A stretch of 64,000 bases of DNA from the NCBI RefSeq assembly GCF_002022005.1, contig NZ_CP017258.1, positions 1,054,001 through 1,118,000 of the forward strand, given 5' to 3'. Positions 33,867 to 41,163 of this stretch are shown here, piece by piece (within the stretch, counting starts at the first letter, position 1; each line of letters begins with the position of its first letter). The notes under the pieces were generated by a model. That model saw only the letters and a list, made by a program, of their open reading frames with translations, was not told the DNA's origin and did not search any database. Source of the DNA: Campylobacter pinnipediorum subsp. caledonicus. Lineage in GTDB: Bacteria > Campylobacterota > Campylobacteria > Campylobacterales > Campylobacteraceae. A program made the position numbers and the translations under genes.

Positions 33867-34228
33867 ATGAGAAAAACAACAGTTAAATTAGAAGTAAAAG
33901 GCGAAGAGATAGAAGTTTGTGCTCCAACAGTACGAGCTGTAAGAATGGCAAGTAATGATTCTAAAAGTGAAATAGAACAGTCTATTAAAATATGTGCTGT
34001 GTGTGCGAATATGACAGAAAAAGAGATTGATGAGCTTGATATGCAAGATTTTAATGCTATACAAAAAGTGGTGCAGGATTTTTTAGGCGTGGCAGGGGTT
34101 GTAGCTTAGAAGCTATAGCCCTTGTGGCTTATACACTTCACTTTGGTTATGAAGAGATAAATAATATGTCTTATGATGAATTTAGTGAGTTTGTAAAGAT
34201 TTGTGAAGAGATTAATGAGAAGCATTAA
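33867..34228 (+). CDS. Tail assembly chaperones E and E' joined by a -1 frameshift
   Basis: The first frame (33867-34109) encodes an 80-residue gpE-like protein (VRAVRMASNDSKSEIEQS). At 34079-34085 the slippery heptamer T-TTT-TTA is in the right phase. A -1 shift there continues in a frame open to the TAA at 34226-34228 and encodes LEAIALVAYTLHFGYEEINN and MSYDEFSEFVKICEE, typical of the E' extension, giving about 120 residues. P2-like and lambda-like phages make such a pair before the tape measure gene; the ratio controls tail assembly. The ATG follows AAAAAGGA. Confidence 0.85.
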
Positions 34229-34413
34229 GCAAACGACATAAATATCTAAAATACGGCGTTGTCTAAAGCAACGTTGTGCTTTAGGTGGGTGAGAGCCTTT
34301 AAACAAACGATAACTGCTTATCGTTTGTAGGCTCGCAAGGCAAGGCGATGTTGCAAAGCAACCGCCGAAGTAATAAGTCGCAAAGATGAGCTTGGCTCAT
34401 CTGCTAAGTAAAA
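34229..34413 (+). repeat. Hairpin repeat modules after the tail chaperone gene
   Basis: AAACGATAACTGCTTATCGTTT (34305-34326) and the third copy of the 44-base repeat (34328-34371, two base changes) lie here. A further hairpin, GATGAGC-TTG-GCTCATC followed by TGCTAAGTAA (34385-34411), ends the block. The modules match those at 27.3, 33.0 and 33.7 kb. Confidence 0.85.
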
Positions 34414-34420
34414 AAGTAAG

Positions 34421-34714
34421 CTATATGTCTTTGTAAGTATAATATTCTTGTTTTGCTTTGTTTTTACTAAATAGTTTTTTTGTAAAAAAGCCTAGTATAG
34501 GTAAAACAATCTCTTTAAAGGTTGCAAAGCAAAAAATAAGTATAGGTGATAAGAATAGATACACCAAAACAGACACAAAAAATGTAGCTAGAGATTTAAT
34601 AAAAAGCTCATCTTTCGGTGCAAAAGGAACGTTTATGAATAATGCTATAAATATTATAGTAAAGCTTATAGCTATATATAAATTTAATTGTGTTGTTTCA
34701 TCTAAATTTTTCAT
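34421..34714 (-). CDS. Membrane protein on the opposite strand within the tail operon
   Basis: A 97-residue protein with two to three hydrophobic stretches (LNLYIAISFTIIFIALFI, LATFFVSVLVYLFLSPILIF) and a basic C-terminus (KKLFSKNKAKQ). It is the only leftward gene in the tail operon and lies between the tail chaperone and tape measure genes, where accessory lysogeny genes often insert. It could be a superinfection-exclusion factor; no family is recognised. The ATG inside the longer frame is preferred. Confidence 0.5.
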   Translation of the reverse strand: MKNLDETTQLNLYIAISFTIIFIALFINVPFAPKDELFIKSLATFFVSVLVYLFLSPILIFCFATFKEIVLPILGFFTKKLFSKNKAKQEYYTYKDI

Positions 34715-34744
34715 AGGCACATTATAACAAAAAAAGGAATTAAA

Positions 34745-37030
34745 ATGCAAAATGCACTAATTGGCATATCTATTGGCTTAGCACTTAAAGGTTTAAGTTC
34801 TGTAAAACTTGGTGAGAATAGCTTTAATAAACTACAAAAGGCTATAGATAGTGCAGGAGAAAAAGCAAAAAAGCTAAATAGCATTTTAAACAAAGTAAAA
34901 CTAAGCAATATAAAAATAGATGGCTTAGAAAGCAAAATGTCTAACTTTAAATCAAGTATAGCCGAAAAGCTAGCACTTGGAGCTTCTGTTGTTATGCCTA
35001 TAAAATTAGGTGCTGAATTTGAAAACGATATGGCTAGAGTAAAGGCATTATCTGGTGCAAATACTGATGAGTTTGAAAAGCTAAAACAAACAGCTAAAGA
35101 TCTTGGTGCTTCTACTACCTTTTCAGCTCAGGAGGTAGCAGAAGGTATGCAGTTTTTGTCTATGGCTGGTTTTAAAGCTAATGAAACCGTGCAAGCTATG
35201 CCAGGTCTTTTAGCACTTGCAAGTGCAGGAGCAACAGATCTAGCTACTACATCTGATATAGCCTCAAACATCTTAACAGGATTTGGTCTTAAAGCTAGCG
35301 AGATGGGTCGTGTGGCTGATGTAATGTCAAAGGCTATGAGTAGTGCAAATGTTGATACTACTATGCTTGGTGATACTATGAAATATGTAGCTCCAGTTGC
35401 TAGTGGTCTTGGGGCATCAATTGAAGAAGTCGCAGCACTTAGTGCAAAGCTTGGGGATGTTGGCATACAAGGCAGTATGGCAGGAACAACGCTAAGAAGT
35501 ATGTATGCAAGAATGGCAGCACCACCGAGTGAGGCAAGAAAAATACTTGAAGAGCTTGGCGTATCAACTACTACCGCTGATGGAAAAATGAAAGATATGA
35601 TAACTATCATCGGCGAATTAAACAATAGAATGGCTTTGATGAGCGAAAGTGAAAAATCAGAAGTTATAAAAAATCTTTTTGGAATGGAAGCAATTGGTGG
35701 AGCAACTGCTCTTTTAAAACAAGGGTCTAAAAACCTAAGAGACTATGAAGCACAGTTAAAAAAGTCACAAGGGTCGGCTAAAAAGATAGCAAAAGATCAA
35801 AACGATACAGCAATGGGTGATTTTAAAGCACTTGGGTCTGTTTTTAGTGGTATAGCTATAAATATAAGTGAGTTATTGTTGCCATCAATAAGGTCATTAA
35901 CTCAAGGACTTACAAAAGTAGGTGTTTGGATAAATAGTTTTATTGAAAAACATAAAACACTTGCAAAGATTATATCTTATGCAGTAGTTGGCTTTATAAG
36001 TTTTAGTGTTGTGCTTCCTACTATTGGTTTTTTGATGATGGGTGTTAGCGTGGCTAGTCTTAGAGCGATGAATACTTTTAGGTTATTAAAAATAGCATCA
36101 TCACTTTTATTTAGTGGGCTTGGTAAACTTGTTCTAGCTATCAGATCTCAAAATATAGCAATGATGATAGCTGGGCTTAGATTAAAGGCTGCTATAGTTT
36201 TAACAAGTGCTTACAATGTTGCTAATAAGGCTTTGACTGCTTCTTTTGCCATACTTCGCACTGGTGTGCTTGCTGGTGCTGGTGCTATGAAAATATTAAA
36301 AATAGCTCTTATTTCTACAGGTATCGGAGCGATTGTTGTTGGTATAGGTATGGCGGCTGCTTTTTTGATAGCTAATTGGGATAAAGTTAAGATATATTTT
36401 AATAAATTTGTGTCTTGGGCTAAAAGTACCTTTGGTGGTCTAGTTGAAAGTATAAAGAGCTTATTTAACAAGGTTGTAGGCTTTGTTTCATCTGCATTTA
36501 GCCCTACAGCAAATGTAATTAGTGGTGTTTTTGGTAGTGTAGCTGGTTTATTTAGCTCTATGTTTGATGATATAAAAGGTGCTTTTAGCTCTGTGGCTTC
36601 TTGGTTTGAAGGTGTGTTTGGTGGCTTGTTTGATTGGTTTAGTGATAAGTTTAGCTGGGTTAGTGATACTTTAAAAACAGTAACTGATAATATAGGTAGT
36701 GTTTGGAGTGGCACAAAAAGCTTTTTTGGTTTTGGTAATGATGATACAACAAAACAAATATCAGATCAAGAACCATTAGTAAATAAAAATAAAGAGTTTA
36801 AGCCCTGGTATCAAAAAGAAAAAGAACCTAAAAAAGCTGAAACATTTGCAACTAAGGCTATGAATGCAGTAAATCAAGCTATAAACATAAGCTTTAATGG
36901 TGGTATAAACATAGCTACAAGTGATGGTAAGTTTGATATGGCAGAGTTTGAAAAGGCTGTTTTAATAAGTGTTAAAAGGGCTTTAAAGTTTGAGGCTATG
37001 AATGAAAAAAATACAAGCATAGTGGGGTAA
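34745..37030 (+). CDS. Tail tape measure protein
   Basis: This 761-residue protein sets tail length and threads the tube. It has a helical N-terminus, a TP901-type core (MARVKALSGANTDEFEKL, TTFSAQEVAEGMQFLSMAG) and two membrane-like segments (IISYAVVGFISFSVVLPTIG and GIGAIVVGIGMAAAFLI). The C-terminal part is rich in Phe/Trp/Ser. AAAAAAGG precedes the ATG. By the usual rule of about 1.5 angstrom per residue, the tail would be near 110 nm. Confidence 0.92.
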   Translation: MQNALIGISIGLALKGLSSVKLGENSFNKLQKAIDSAGEKAKKLNSILNKVKLSNIKIDGLESKMSNFKSSIAEKLALGASVVMPIKLGAEFENDMARVKALSGANTDEFEKLKQTAKDLGASTTFSAQEVAEGMQFLSMAGFKANETVQAMPGLLALASAGATDLATTSDIASNILTGFGLKASEMGRVADVMSKAMSSANVDTTMLGDTMKYVAPVASGLGASIEEVAALSAKLGDVGIQGSMAGTTLRSMYARMAAPPSEARKILEELGVSTTTADGKMKDMITIIGELNNRMALMSESEKSEVIKNLFGMEAIGGATALLKQGSKNLRDYEAQLKKSQGSAKKIAKDQNDTAMGDFKALGSVFSGIAINISELLLPSIRSLTQGLTKVGVWINSFIEKHKTLAKIISYAVVGFISFSVVLPTIGFLMMGVSVASLRAMNTFRLLKIASSLLFSGLGKLVLAIRSQNIAMMIAGLRLKAAIVLTSAYNVANKALTASFAILRTGVLAGAGAMKILKIALISTGIGAIVVGIGMAAAFLIANWDKVKIYFNKFVSWAKSTFGGLVESIKSLFNKVVGFVSSAFSPTANVISGVFGSVAGLFSSMFDDIKGAFSSVASWFEGVFGGLFDWFSDKFSWVSDTLKTVTDNIGSVWSGTKSFFGFGNDDTTKQISDQEPLVNKNKEFKPWYQKEKEPKKAETFATKAMNAVNQAINISFNGGINIATSDGKFDMAEFEKAVLISVKRALKFEAMNEKNTSIVG

Positions 37031-37034
37031 AAAA

Positions 37035-37406
37035 ATGGTATTAAGTCTTGGAGATTTTAAATTTAACTGGGACCAGACAAATAGCATTGCTTTGCAAAGT
37101 GAGTTTGGCATAAGTAAAAATGAAAGGATAAATAACAATCCTGCCTTCTTTAGGCAAACTTTGCAAAGTCAAAGCATAACGATAGAAGGTAAAACTCTAC
37201 CCTATAAAAGAGATAAACAAAGTGGTCTTAAAAAGCTTTATGAGTTAGCTGATAGCGGTAAGAGCCATATACTTGTAACCGGATATGGTAAGTATCTAGG
37301 TAGGTTTGCAATAATGAGTATAAATGAAAATCAGTCTATCTTTACTGATAATGGATTGTTTTTTACACAAAGCTTTAGCTTAGAACTTGTAAGGGATTAT
37401 GAATGA
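37035..37406 (+). CDS. Tail protein U (tail terminator-like)
   Basis: A 123-residue P2 gpU-type protein: LGDFKFNWDQTNSIALQSEF followed by GISKNERINN. A central block has TLQSQSITIEGKTLPYKRDK. In P2-like phages U ends the tube/sheath at the top. It follows the tape measure gene directly and overlaps X by 4 bases. Confidence 0.85.
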   Translation: MVLSLGDFKFNWDQTNSIALQSEFGISKNERINNNPAFFRQTLQSQSITIEGKTLPYKRDKQSGLKKLYELADSGKSHILVTGYGKYLGRFAIMSINENQSIFTDNGLFFTQSFSLELVRDYE

Positions 37407-37594
37407 AGATATATATAGCAAAAGATGGAGATAGGCTTGATAGTGTGGTGCAGGCTTATTATGGGCATCTTAGGTTTTTTGAAATGGTGCTTGAACTAAA
37501 TACAAAGCTAAAATATGTGCTAAGTGCTGGGGATAACGTGCTTTTGCCAGAAATAAAAGAAGAAACAAAGCAAACGGAGAGTGCCTTGTGGTAA
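37403..37594 (+). CDS. Tail protein X (LysM-like)
   Basis: A 63-residue protein with a LysM-type fold pattern: YIAKDGDRLDSVVQAYYGH, then VLELNTKLKYVLSAGDNVLL. P2 X is a small tail component placed between U and D. It overlaps both neighbours. Confidence 0.85.
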   Translation: MKIYIAKDGDRLDSVVQAYYGHLRFFEMVLELNTKLKYVLSAGDNVLLPEIKEETKQTESALW

Positions 37595-38562
37595 ATGTTG
37601 GTGATTTTAAGCTACTTGCTAATGGAGCTGATGTAACTGCAAAGATAAGGGCTAATCTAATAAATCTAAGCTATGATGACAAAGAAGGTGATAAAAGCGA
37701 TGAGATAAGCTTTGTTGTGAATGGACTTTATAAAAAGCCATTTTTTGGGGATAATTTGGAGCTTTGGCTTGGTTATGTAGACAGGCTTTATCATTGTGGT
37801 AAATTTAGTGTTCAAACAGTCGCAAAGGACTATAAAGCAAACACAACAGAGGTAAGAGCTACTGCTGTAAATTTTGCTAGTAAGCAAAAAGAGGCTAAAA
37901 GAAGGACTTGGGAAAACACGACACTTTTTAGCATAGCAAAGAAGATAGCTGATGAGAATAAGCTTAATTTTAAAGGTGTGGGTGCTGATATACCGGTACT
38001 GTCAAAACTTCAAAACAATGTGTCTGATATAGAGTTTTTATATACTCTTTCATCTGAACTTGGTTATCTTATGGGTATTAAAAACAATACTATTATAATC
38101 ACTTCAAAAGAAGGTAAAGCCAAGGCTCTTAACGGTGCTGGTGTGAGTGCAAAAAATGAGAGTTTGCCTAGATTTGTAGTGTCTTTGAGTGAGTGTGCGA
38201 GTCTAATCATAACAGAGGCAAACAGGCATAGCTATGATAGTGTAGTGGTAGGATGGCATGATAACAAGAGCGGTAAAGACAATGAAGTAAAAGTAGGCAA
38301 AGGTAAACAAGTATATAAAATGCAAATACCAGAACCAAAGGCTGACAGCGAGGCTTTAAAGATGGGAGAGTCAAAGCTAAATGAGTTACAGCGTGGCGGG
38401 CTTAGCGGGAGTTGTTCCTTGCTTGGTAGAGAGCTAAGAGCTGGTGGAAAGATAAGTTTTAAAGGTGCTAGTGGTGTAGATAATATAGAATTTAGCATAA
38501 AAAGCGTAAGGCATAATCTAAGCACTAGTGGTTACTTTATAGATGTTGAGTTTGAGGGTTAG
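37588..38562 (+). CDS. Tail hub protein D (late control gene D family)
   Basis: This 324-residue hub protein belongs to the late control D/VgrG-like family and connects tube and spike. The motifs DEISFVVNGLYKKPFFGDNL, ELWLGYVDRLYHCGKF and RTWENTTLFSIAKKIADENK are typical. It starts with GTG and overlaps the X gene by 7 bases. Confidence 0.9.
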   Translation: MVNVGDFKLLANGADVTAKIRANLINLSYDDKEGDKSDEISFVVNGLYKKPFFGDNLELWLGYVDRLYHCGKFSVQTVAKDYKANTTEVRATAVNFASKQKEAKRRTWENTTLFSIAKKIADENKLNFKGVGADIPVLSKLQNNVSDIEFLYTLSSELGYLMGIKNNTIIITSKEGKAKALNGAGVSAKNESLPRFVVSLSECASLIITEANRHSYDSVVVGWHDNKSGKDNEVKVGKGKQVYKMQIPEPKADSEALKMGESKLNELQRGGLSGSCSLLGRELRAGGKISFKGASGVDNIEFSIKSVRHNLSTSGYFIDVEFEG

Positions 38563-38655
38563 GAGCATAAAAGCCCCCTCTTATAAACAAGCAAAGCAAT
38601 AATAGCAAAACTTCTTATAAACAAGCAAAAATATTTTATTTTGTAAGGAGTTTGT

Positions 38656-39411
38656 ATGCAAACAACAAAAGCAGCATTTGGCTGGGTAGGCGGCAAAAGT
38701 AAGCTAGCAAAAGACATAATAGCTTTAATGCCTAAGCACGATAAGTATGTAGAAGTTTTTGGTGGAGCTTTATCTGTGTTTTATCAAAAAGAACCATCAA
38801 AAATTGAAGTCGTTAATGACATCAATGGTGAACTTATAAATTTACACAGGGTAATAAAAACTAGACCACAAAGCCTAAGTGTAGAGCTTAATAACATGCT
38901 AAGAAGTAGAGAGATTTTTTATCTCATAAAAGACAAAAAAATAAAACCAAGAAACAACATACAAAGGGCAGCTTTTTACTTTTATCTTATAAGTCTTAGT
39001 TTTGGGGCTAAGGGCAATAACTTTGCTATGTGTAAGGGTAGAAATTCTAAAAACATTTATCGGGATTTTACATTGCAGTCAAGAAAGCTTAAACGTGCCG
39101 TCATAGAAAATATGAGTTATGAAAGATTAATAAAAGAGTATGACAGCAACGATACTTTGTTTTATTTAGACCCGCCGTATGTGGGTACTGAAAGCTATTA
39201 TAAAACACCAAAAGATTTTAATATAGCAGATCATAAAAATTTATCTTATATGTTAAACAATATAAATGCTAAATTTATACTTTCTTATAATGATTGCGAC
39301 TTAGTAAGAGAGCTTTATAGTGATTTTATAATCAAAGAGCTAAACATAAGATATACACTTAATGCTAAAACAAATAAAATCAACAAAGAATTGCTTATTA
39401 TGAATTTTTAG
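38656..39411 (+). CDS. D12-class DNA adenine-N6 methyltransferase
   Basis: A 251-residue protein with the Dam/D12 layout: the SAM-binding FGWVGGKSKLAKDII at residues 8-22, VEVFGGALSVFYQK, and the catalytic DPPY at residues 172-175. Such enzymes methylate adenine, often GATC. In a phage the enzyme may protect DNA from host restriction or regulate late steps (as Mu mom depends on host Dam). It lies after the tail genes with its own AAGGAG. Confidence 0.9.
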   Translation: MQTTKAAFGWVGGKSKLAKDIIALMPKHDKYVEVFGGALSVFYQKEPSKIEVVNDINGELINLHRVIKTRPQSLSVELNNMLRSREIFYLIKDKKIKPRNNIQRAAFYFYLISLSFGAKGNNFAMCKGRNSKNIYRDFTLQSRKLKRAVIENMSYERLIKEYDSNDTLFYLDPPYVGTESYYKTPKDFNIADHKNLSYMLNNINAKFILSYNDCDLVRELYSDFIIKELNIRYTLNAKTNKINKELLIMNF

Positions 39412-39489
39412 TATCATTACAAATTGTAATATTTTTAGATATTATTTGAAAATATGTTTAAATTCATTATAAAATTTAAAGGTATTACA

Positions 39490-40149
39490 ATGAATATGAA
39501 TGAGATAAATGAAAGACTTAAAGATATACTAGCCACCGAAGGTAGAAAGAATATAAAAGATGCTGATGTGGCTAGGGAGCTTGGTATAAGCCCAAACTCT
39601 TATGCTCAAATGAAGTTTAGAAATACTATCCCTTATAAAGAGATAATGGACTTCTTATCAAAGCGGAACATATCTATAAATTTATTCTTTTATAATCAAG
39701 ACGGAGATAGCCTCAGTGGGTCAGAAAAAAGATATAAGACACTAAAGATGTTTAATGTAAAAGCTAGTCTTGGTGGAGGTGGATATAATGATGATGAAGA
39801 GTTTGAAGAGGTGGTAATGGATAAAAAGATATTAAAGCACTTTGGTAAGGGTAATCGTGGTGATATGTATGAGGTAGATATAATATCAGCTATGGGAGAT
39901 AGTATGCAACCACATATATGCGATGGCGATTTATGTGTTATAGGTAAAGCAATGCCTTTTAAAGATGGTAATATCTATGCTGTAAATACTGATGATGGCT
40001 TAGTTATAAAAGAGTGTTATAAGCAAAAAGATGAGCTAATGCTTGTATCTTATAATCCAAGCTATACTCCTATAAGACTTAAAGAATATGAATATAAAAT
40101 AGTAGGTATGTTTGTTGGACTTATGAGAAATATAATACCTATAAAATGA
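39490..40149 (+). CDS. S24-family repressor with HTH (CI/LexA-like)
   Basis: A 219-residue protein. The N-terminal HTH has DADVARELGISPNSYAQMKF. The C-terminal S24 peptidase domain has Ser138 (AMGDSMQPHICDGD) and Lys174 (GLVIKECYK), the dyad for RecA-stimulated self-cleavage. It stands alone at the right end of the prophage, away from the repressor at the left. The start is the ATG after AAAGGT. It may couple the prophage to DNA damage. Confidence 0.88.
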   Translation: MNMNEINERLKDILATEGRKNIKDADVARELGISPNSYAQMKFRNTIPYKEIMDFLSKRNISINLFFYNQDGDSLSGSEKRYKTLKMFNVKASLGGGGYNDDEEFEEVVMDKKILKHFGKGNRGDMYEVDIISAMGDSMQPHICDGDLCVIGKAMPFKDGNIYAVNTDDGLVIKECYKQKDELMLVSYNPSYTPIRLKEYEYKIVGMFVGLMRNIIPIK

Positions 40150-40173
40150 TTTTTAAAAAGGTTTTAAAAGGTG

Positions 40174-40247
40174 TTTAAAATGATAGTAGTTTTATATGAT
40201 ATTTGACTTACTATCATTTTAAATGCAAGATACTTTCGTTTTAAATG
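40174..40247. repeat. Transposase-binding-site-like repeats at the prophage right end
   Basis: Read inward from the end, CATTTAAAACGAAAGTA (40231-40247) and CATTTAAAATGATAGTA (40209-40225) are direct repeats 22 bases apart. A 15-base inverted copy lies at 40174-40188. The CGAAA core matches MuA sites in Mu ends. The left end shows only a weaker TAAAAGAAA near the terminus. Confidence 0.75.
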
Positions 40248-40257
40248 TTCGGATACA

Positions 40258-40262
40258 TAATT
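40258..40262. repeat. Right copy of 5-bp target-site duplication (TAATT)
   Basis: It matches 7724-7728 and follows the terminal CA of the prophage. It codes the end of a Lys codon and a Leu codon of A1 on the minus strand, and the same frame continues at 7723. Confidence 0.92.
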
Positions 40263-40608
40263 TTTGTTCATTTTGATTGCCAGCTGAATCTTGATATAAT
40301 TCAACTAATTTATAATCAAGATATTTACTATCATTAAAAACTTCAATAGCTTTTTCAAGATCTTGTTTAGAGCCTTTAAAATTGTTACTACTTAATTTTT
40401 GAAAGGTGTCTCCCAATACATTATCTTTTTCAATTATTTCATTTAATTCTTTTGTTTTTCCACTATTGCCAAATGCTTGTCCTTCAGCTTCTGTTTTTTG
40501 TTGTTCTGCTTCTTTTTTTGCTCGTTCTGCTGCTTGTCGTGCTTGTTGTGCTTGTTGTTTTTCTTGTTTTGCAGTTTCTAGAGATTGTTTGGCTTGCTCT
40601 TTTGCAGT

Positions 40609-40818
40609 ATTGGCTTCATCTCTTGCTTGTTCTGCTGCTGTTTTTGCTTTATTGGCTTCATCTCTTGCTTGTTCTGCTGCTGTTTTTGCTTTATTGGCTT
40701 CATCTCTTGCTTGTTCTGCTGCTGTTTTTGCTTTATTGGCTTCATCTCTTGCTTGTTCTGCTGCTGTTTTTGCTTTATTGGCTTCATCTCTTGCTCGTTC
40801 TGCTGCTGTTTTTTGTTG
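40609..40818 (-). repeat. Five tandem 42-bp repeats in the A1 passenger
   Basis: Units start at 40609, 40651, 40693, 40735 and 40777 with a 42-base period and few changes. Each codes 14 residues (KTAAEQARDEANKA), two heptads of a coiled coil. Copy-number change keeps the reading frame and would change stalk length. Confidence 0.9.
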
Positions 40819-41063
40819 TTGGGCTTGTTCTTTTTCTTGTTGTTTTTTTAATTGTTCTTGTTTAAGGTTTTCAAGAAATCCATCTTTACTAACTTCTTCT
40901 AGTTTTTTTATAAAGTCTGATTTTTCTTTTTGTGCATTATTTATTTCATCCAAAGATGAACCACCATAAGCATTTATTGTCATCATTGCACCTATAATAG
41001 TTGCACTAGCAATCATTGAAATTTTCATTTTTTCTCCTTAAATAAATTTAGCTAGGTATTTTA

Positions 41064-41072
41064 CCCCCCCCC
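41064..41072 (-). promoter_or_regulatory. Phase-variable G-tract (9 G) in the A1 promoter region
   Basis: On the minus strand nine G residues directly precede TAAAAT, a likely -10 element, upstream of the A1 start. Changes in tract length would change promoter spacing. Confidence 0.75.
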
Positions 41073-41116
41073 ATATTAAAATAAGATAAATATTTGATAT
41101 AAATTTGTATGTTTTT

Positions 41117-41145
41117 AACCACAACCCTTGGTTAGAGTTGTGGTT
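41117..41145 (-). terminator. Terminator of autotransporter B1
   Basis: AACCACAAC and GTTGTGGTT pair around an 11-base loop just after the B1 stop. The same hairpin recurs at 44014 and 45905. Confidence 0.75.
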
Positions 41146-41163
41146 TGTAGTTTAGTTGTGTTC

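Larger units (their letters stand above)
7729..40257. mobile_element. Complete Mu-like prophage, 32,529 bp
   Basis: The element starts TGTGAGGGGG, ends TTCGGATACA and is flanked by TAATT. It holds repressor, Ner, MuA and MuB transposition genes, Mor activator, full head, lysis and contractile-tail modules, a Dam methylase and an S24 repressor, all apparently intact. The inner right end carries repeated CATTTAAAAyGAwAGTA-like sites with a CGAAA core, like MuA-binding sites. Gene order and families follow Mu and the known Campylobacter Mu-like prophages. It interrupts autotransporter A1. Confidence 0.95.
40258..41028 (-). pseudogene. Autotransporter A1, 5' part (signal peptide and coiled-coil passenger), split by the prophage
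   Basis: The first 257 codons of A1. They encode a signal peptide nearly identical to those of the other three copies (MKISMIASATIIGAM), then a coiled-coil stalk with five 14-residue repeats (TAAEQARDEANKAK). The frame would run another 12 codons into the prophage to a stop at 40219-40221. Joined with 5876-7723 it gives 872 residues. AAGGAG precedes the start, and a 9-base G-tract lies about 35 bases upstream. As it stands it could secrete a barrel-less periplasmic fragment. Confidence 0.9.

Noticed and set aside
35128-35625. Minus-strand frame of 165 codons within the tape measure gene.
   Set aside because: It is antisense to a well-supported tail gene, with no ribosome binding site and a low-complexity composition.
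40609-40818. Possible CRISPR array because of regular 42-bp units.
   Set aside because: The units are directly adjacent without spacers and encode in-frame coiled-coil heptads.
40406-40969. Long plus-strand frame rich in Ala, Cys and Ser opposite A1.
   Set aside because: It is the shadow of the 42-bp repeat coding strand. It has no ribosome binding site and its composition comes from the Ala/Gln/Lys repeat on the other strand.
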